Source: Euperipatoides rowelli (taxonomy: Eukaryota; Onychophora; Udeonychophora; Euonychophora; Peripatopsidae). Taken from it: a stretch of 10,056 bases of DNA. Position numbers and translations under genes: made by a program. The notes beneath the pieces were generated by a model, which searched no databases, was not told where the DNA came from, and saw nothing but the letters and a program-made list of their open reading frames with translations. The first letter of the stretch is position 1, and each line of letters opens with the position of its first letter. Where the stretch lies: assembly GCA_003024985.2 (NCBI GenBank), contig PXIH01S0026806.1. The stretch is one strand, 5' to 3'. Positions 8,338 to 10,056 of the stretch are shown one piece after another.

Positions 8338-8363
8338 ATCCATTGGCATCTTTATCAATGGAT
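8338..8363. repeat. 8-bp stem hairpin ATCCATTG/CAATGGAT
   Basis: ATCCATTG (8338-8345) pairs perfectly with CAATGGAT (8356-8363) around a 10-nt loop containing CTTTAT. The words CAATGGAT and CTTTATC also occur in the array at 8570-8890 (as TAATGGAT and TATCTTTATG), so this may be an outlying decayed copy. Confidence 0.5.
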
Positions 8364-8488
8364 CTTCCAAGTAACAGTCGCAACAAAGTTAACTTAGTTT
8401 ATTCATAGATATGGTTTATCAAACTATTGTATCCTCAACAACACGATCATCAAATATAAAGTCAGCACCAATGAATATAACATTGCAC

Positions 8489-8525
8489 ATCAATCAATCA
8501 TGACTTCCATTCATGATTGATTGAT
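8489..8525. repeat. Perfect 15-bp stem, 7-nt loop hairpin
   Basis: ATCAATCAATCATGA (8489-8503) is the exact reverse complement of TCATGATTGATTGAT (8511-8525), with loop CTTCCAT. CTTCCAT is also the word that precedes the inverted repeat in each downstream array unit (CTTCCATAATGGTCAAT). The hairpin thus sits at the head of the array and may be its founding or a rearranged copy. No gene lies nearby. Confidence 0.85.
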
Positions 8526-8569
8526 TCCAATGGTAGATGCAAGAGATGGAAGAAACTTCATTCAATGGA

Positions 8570-8890
8570 GTACCATTTATCTTTGTGATAAAGAACTGTT
8601 GTGACTTCCATAATCATGGTCAATCTACTAATAGATTGACAATGTGTGGTTCTCTTAAAGAATTGTTGTGGCTTCCATAATGGTCACTCTACTAATGGAT
8701 CGACATATTGCTGGTCTCCTCCTTTTATCTTTATGATAAAGTATTACCATGCTTCCATAATGGTCAATTTACTAATGGATTGACATAATGCTATTCTCCT
8801 TACTTTATCTTTATGATAAATAATTAGTGTGGATTCTATAATGATCAATATACTAATGGATTGACTCCTCATTTTATCTTTGTGATAAAG
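8570..8890. repeat. Tandem array 4, ~75-bp unit, ~4.5 copies, two inverted repeats per unit
   Basis: The unit order is TTTATCTTTATGATAAAG, then a variable AATTGTTGTGG-like stretch, then CTTCCATAATGGTCAAT, TACTAATGGATTGACA and TGCTGGTCTCCT. TTTATC words lie at 8576, 8724, 8804 and 8873, with a degenerate one near 8650, giving spacings of 69-80 bp. Each unit has two small palindromes: TTTATC/GATAAA with a 5-nt centre, and GTCAAT.../...ATTGAC around ACTAAT. The best-preserved example of the latter is GTCAATCT (8619-8626) with AGATTGAC (8633-8640). There is no coding potential. Confidence 0.85.
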
Positions 8891-9338
8891 AAATATCTAT
8901 TTGTTTGGAGGGGGACTTAGAAAGATAAGAACAAAGATTGATAAATGTGCTGACAGTTTATGATAACTTCTCATATATAATACAAAAATGATCTCAAAGT
9001 ATGAGTGAAAGAAAAGGTCATGTCTGCTATATATTTGGCCATTTTCCAATTCATTATTATATAATGTTTTATATGAAAAGATAAAATGCATGTTTCAGAA
9101 TATTTAAATTAAAGCCAGTCTGACAGTAAATGTAGCCTTAAATAATATAATCAGAAAAATTAATTTATCAAATAGCTTTGGCTTACATTCAATCGCATAT
9201 TTCAACTTGTTTTTACTGGAAGAAATCTTTTTGTATACATTTTAGAACATTTATTATTAATAACGTTGTGAATAAAATTCATATTTATAATATAAATATA
9301 GAAAAGTTTATAATATTCTATATATATAAAATCCTAAT
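8891..9338. other. AT-rich intergenic DNA, no gene seen
   Basis: Open frames of about 64-84 codons exist on both strands (8897-9091 minus, 9178-9432 plus), but they are rich in F, I, Y and N, as expected from AT-rich noise, and show no domain. A TATATATA tract lies near 9320. Nothing else is identified. Confidence 0.5.
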
Positions 9339-9427
9339 GGTATGTGGCAGAAATGAGGGTGCAGATGTTTTGTGCGGGGTGGTACGTGGCACAAAAAAAA
9401 AAAGAGTTTGCAAATATTCTGTGCGGG
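9339..9427 (+). repeat. Two-copy tandem duplication, ~42-47 bp
   Basis: Copy 1 (9339-9379) begins GGTATGTGGCA and ends GCAGATGTTTTGTGCGGG. Copy 2 (9381-9427) begins GGTACGTGGCA and ends GCAAATATTCTGTGCGGG. Copy 2 is longer mainly because of an expanded A-run (9392-9403). The shared ends and order indicate a local tandem duplication. Confidence 0.7.
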
Positions 9428-9682
9428 TTTAGGTTTAACTAGTAATATTAAGTGCTTTAAAACAGATATAAACATCCAAGCCGAGGCAGGAATCAAAGCC
9501 GCAATTACAAATTATATTCATAAAACAAGTACCGTTTCTAAATATCGCGGTTTTAGTCCTTGAATCAGGAATTTTTTTAATCATGCTAACATCTTATATT
9601 TATCATCTAGTCACTGACTGAATTTCAAGTCACTTGGAGCTTGCTTAGATATTTTTCTTCACATTTGAAATATTTAAATAAA
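9428..9682. other. Flank of the mariner relic, no separate gene
   Basis: No open frame with recognisable content is present. The part from about 9600 to 9682 is probably the transposon's 5' untranslated sequence, because the coding homology begins directly after it, but I could not identify a terminal inverted repeat to mark the element's left end. Confidence 0.4.
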
Positions 9683-9893
9683 ATAGATCAGCTGGCCGAC
9701 TGTGAAATAAGATCTGTCATCGTTTCCTTAATGCAAGAAATATCAAACTGGCTGAGATTCATAGACAAATTTTCAAGGTTTTTGGCATAAATGCTAAGAG
9801 CGATGGAATCATGAGAAAATATCGGTGTTCATTGGAATATGCATTAGGATGTGCGTATTTGCCGGCCGTCTGTGATTAATGCTGATCACGGTC

Positions 9894-9928
9894 GAAAAAA
9901 ATTATTGAAGATAGATGCTTACCATTTC
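9894..9928 (+). repeat. Direct repeat copy 1 within the mariner relic
   Basis: The segment GAAAAAAATTATTGAAGATA, then GATGCTTACCATTTC, recurs at 10021-10056 with about four differences. In its own frame it reads IIEDR, the residues that normally lie between the GRPSV and FPQVS segments of the transposase HTH region, so this copy is at its expected place. Confidence 0.8.
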
Positions 9929-10020
9929 TTACTTTCTTTGCATTTTCCACAAGTCTCAAAGACTGCTCCTCATCTGAAGAGGTTCCTTGCTGGCAAGAAT
10001 TTATTTGACGATGATGAAGT

Positions 10021-10056
10021 GAAAAAACATTATTGAAGATAGACGCTTAACATTCC
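10021..10056 (+). repeat. Direct repeat copy 2, restarting the HTH segment at the window edge
   Basis: This is nearly the same as 9894-9928 but lies directly after the C-terminal FDDDEV segment. It reads IIEDRRLT in one frame, which belongs to the N-terminal half of the protein. The switch occurs at a shared GAAAAAA run, suggesting microhomology-mediated rearrangement or a second partial copy. The sequence is cut by the window end. Confidence 0.75.

Larger units (their letters stand above)
9683..10056 (+). pseudogene. Broken, internally deleted mariner-type transposase
   Basis: Coding homology begins with DQLADCEIRSVI (9686-9721) and continues in another frame as LNARNIKLAEIHRQI (9727-9771) and NAKSDGIMRK (9787-9816). 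It returns to the first frame as CRPSVINAD (9860-9886) and FPQVSKT (9944-9964). These match, in order, the N-terminal helix-turn-helix region of mariner-type transposases (Mos1-like HTH family; recognised from memory of the family pattern). HLKRFL and FDDDEV (9971-10021) then match the family's C-terminal end. The whole catalytic D,D34D core between them is missing at a junction near 9964. Other damage: ATA (9683-9685) where the start ATG is expected, a one-base deletion near 9722, a further deletion between about 9817 and 9860, and a stop at 10034. Family proteins are about 340-350 residues; only about 100 are represented here. It cannot encode an active enzyme. The element runs off the window. 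Confidence 0.85.

Noticed and set aside
9178-9563. Overlapping open frames on both strands across 9178-9563
   Set aside because: They span the 9339-9427 duplication and its A-run in several frames with no recognisable domain; chance frames.

Overview
This is AT-rich, gene-poor nuclear DNA from a metazoan, most likely an invertebrate. The evidence is long minisatellite arrays, a TA-flanked inverted-repeat element, a probable 5'-truncated non-LTR retrotransposon and a decayed mariner-type transposase, with no compact bacterial-style coding. The repeat style and the transposase type fit a mollusc or another invertebrate, but nothing in the window fixes the lineage. I found no intact protein gene, rRNA, tRNA or CRISPR array. 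The only recognisable coding homology is the transposase relic at the right end.

Layout: 1-654 is anonymous AT-rich sequence. A minisatellite with a period of about 77 bp runs from about 655 to 2175 and is interrupted at 744-1339 by a 596-bp MITE-like element. That element has terminal inverted repeats of about 120 bp and a clean TA duplication, and the array continues in register on its far side. The array then grades into a more decayed, related array with a period of about 60 bp (2176-2830). Bases 2831-4176 hold no clear feature. A probable 5'-truncated retrotransposon (4210-5060) is flanked by 29-bp identical repeats taken from the edge of the next array. That array is a 39-bp minisatellite of about 1.5 kb (5066-6605), followed by a possibly related 35-bp array (6690-6975).

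The right third holds a G-quadruplex-type G-run cluster (7440-7464), an 18-bp stem inverted repeat (7908-7963) and a hairpin-rich zone with a 15-bp perfect stem (8489-8525). Next come a tandem array with a period of about 75 bp in which each unit carries two short inverted repeats (8570-8890), a two-copy duplication (9339-9427), and a scrambled mariner-like pseudogene (9683-10056). The pseudogene has lost its start codon, carries a one-base deletion, lacks the catalytic core, and begins to repeat its own N-terminal segment at the window edge.

No genes here work together in a pathway. What the window records is tandem-repeat growth and transposon insertion into those repeats. I see no convincing undescribed functional system. 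The most informative points are the insertion histories that can be read directly from the repeats.
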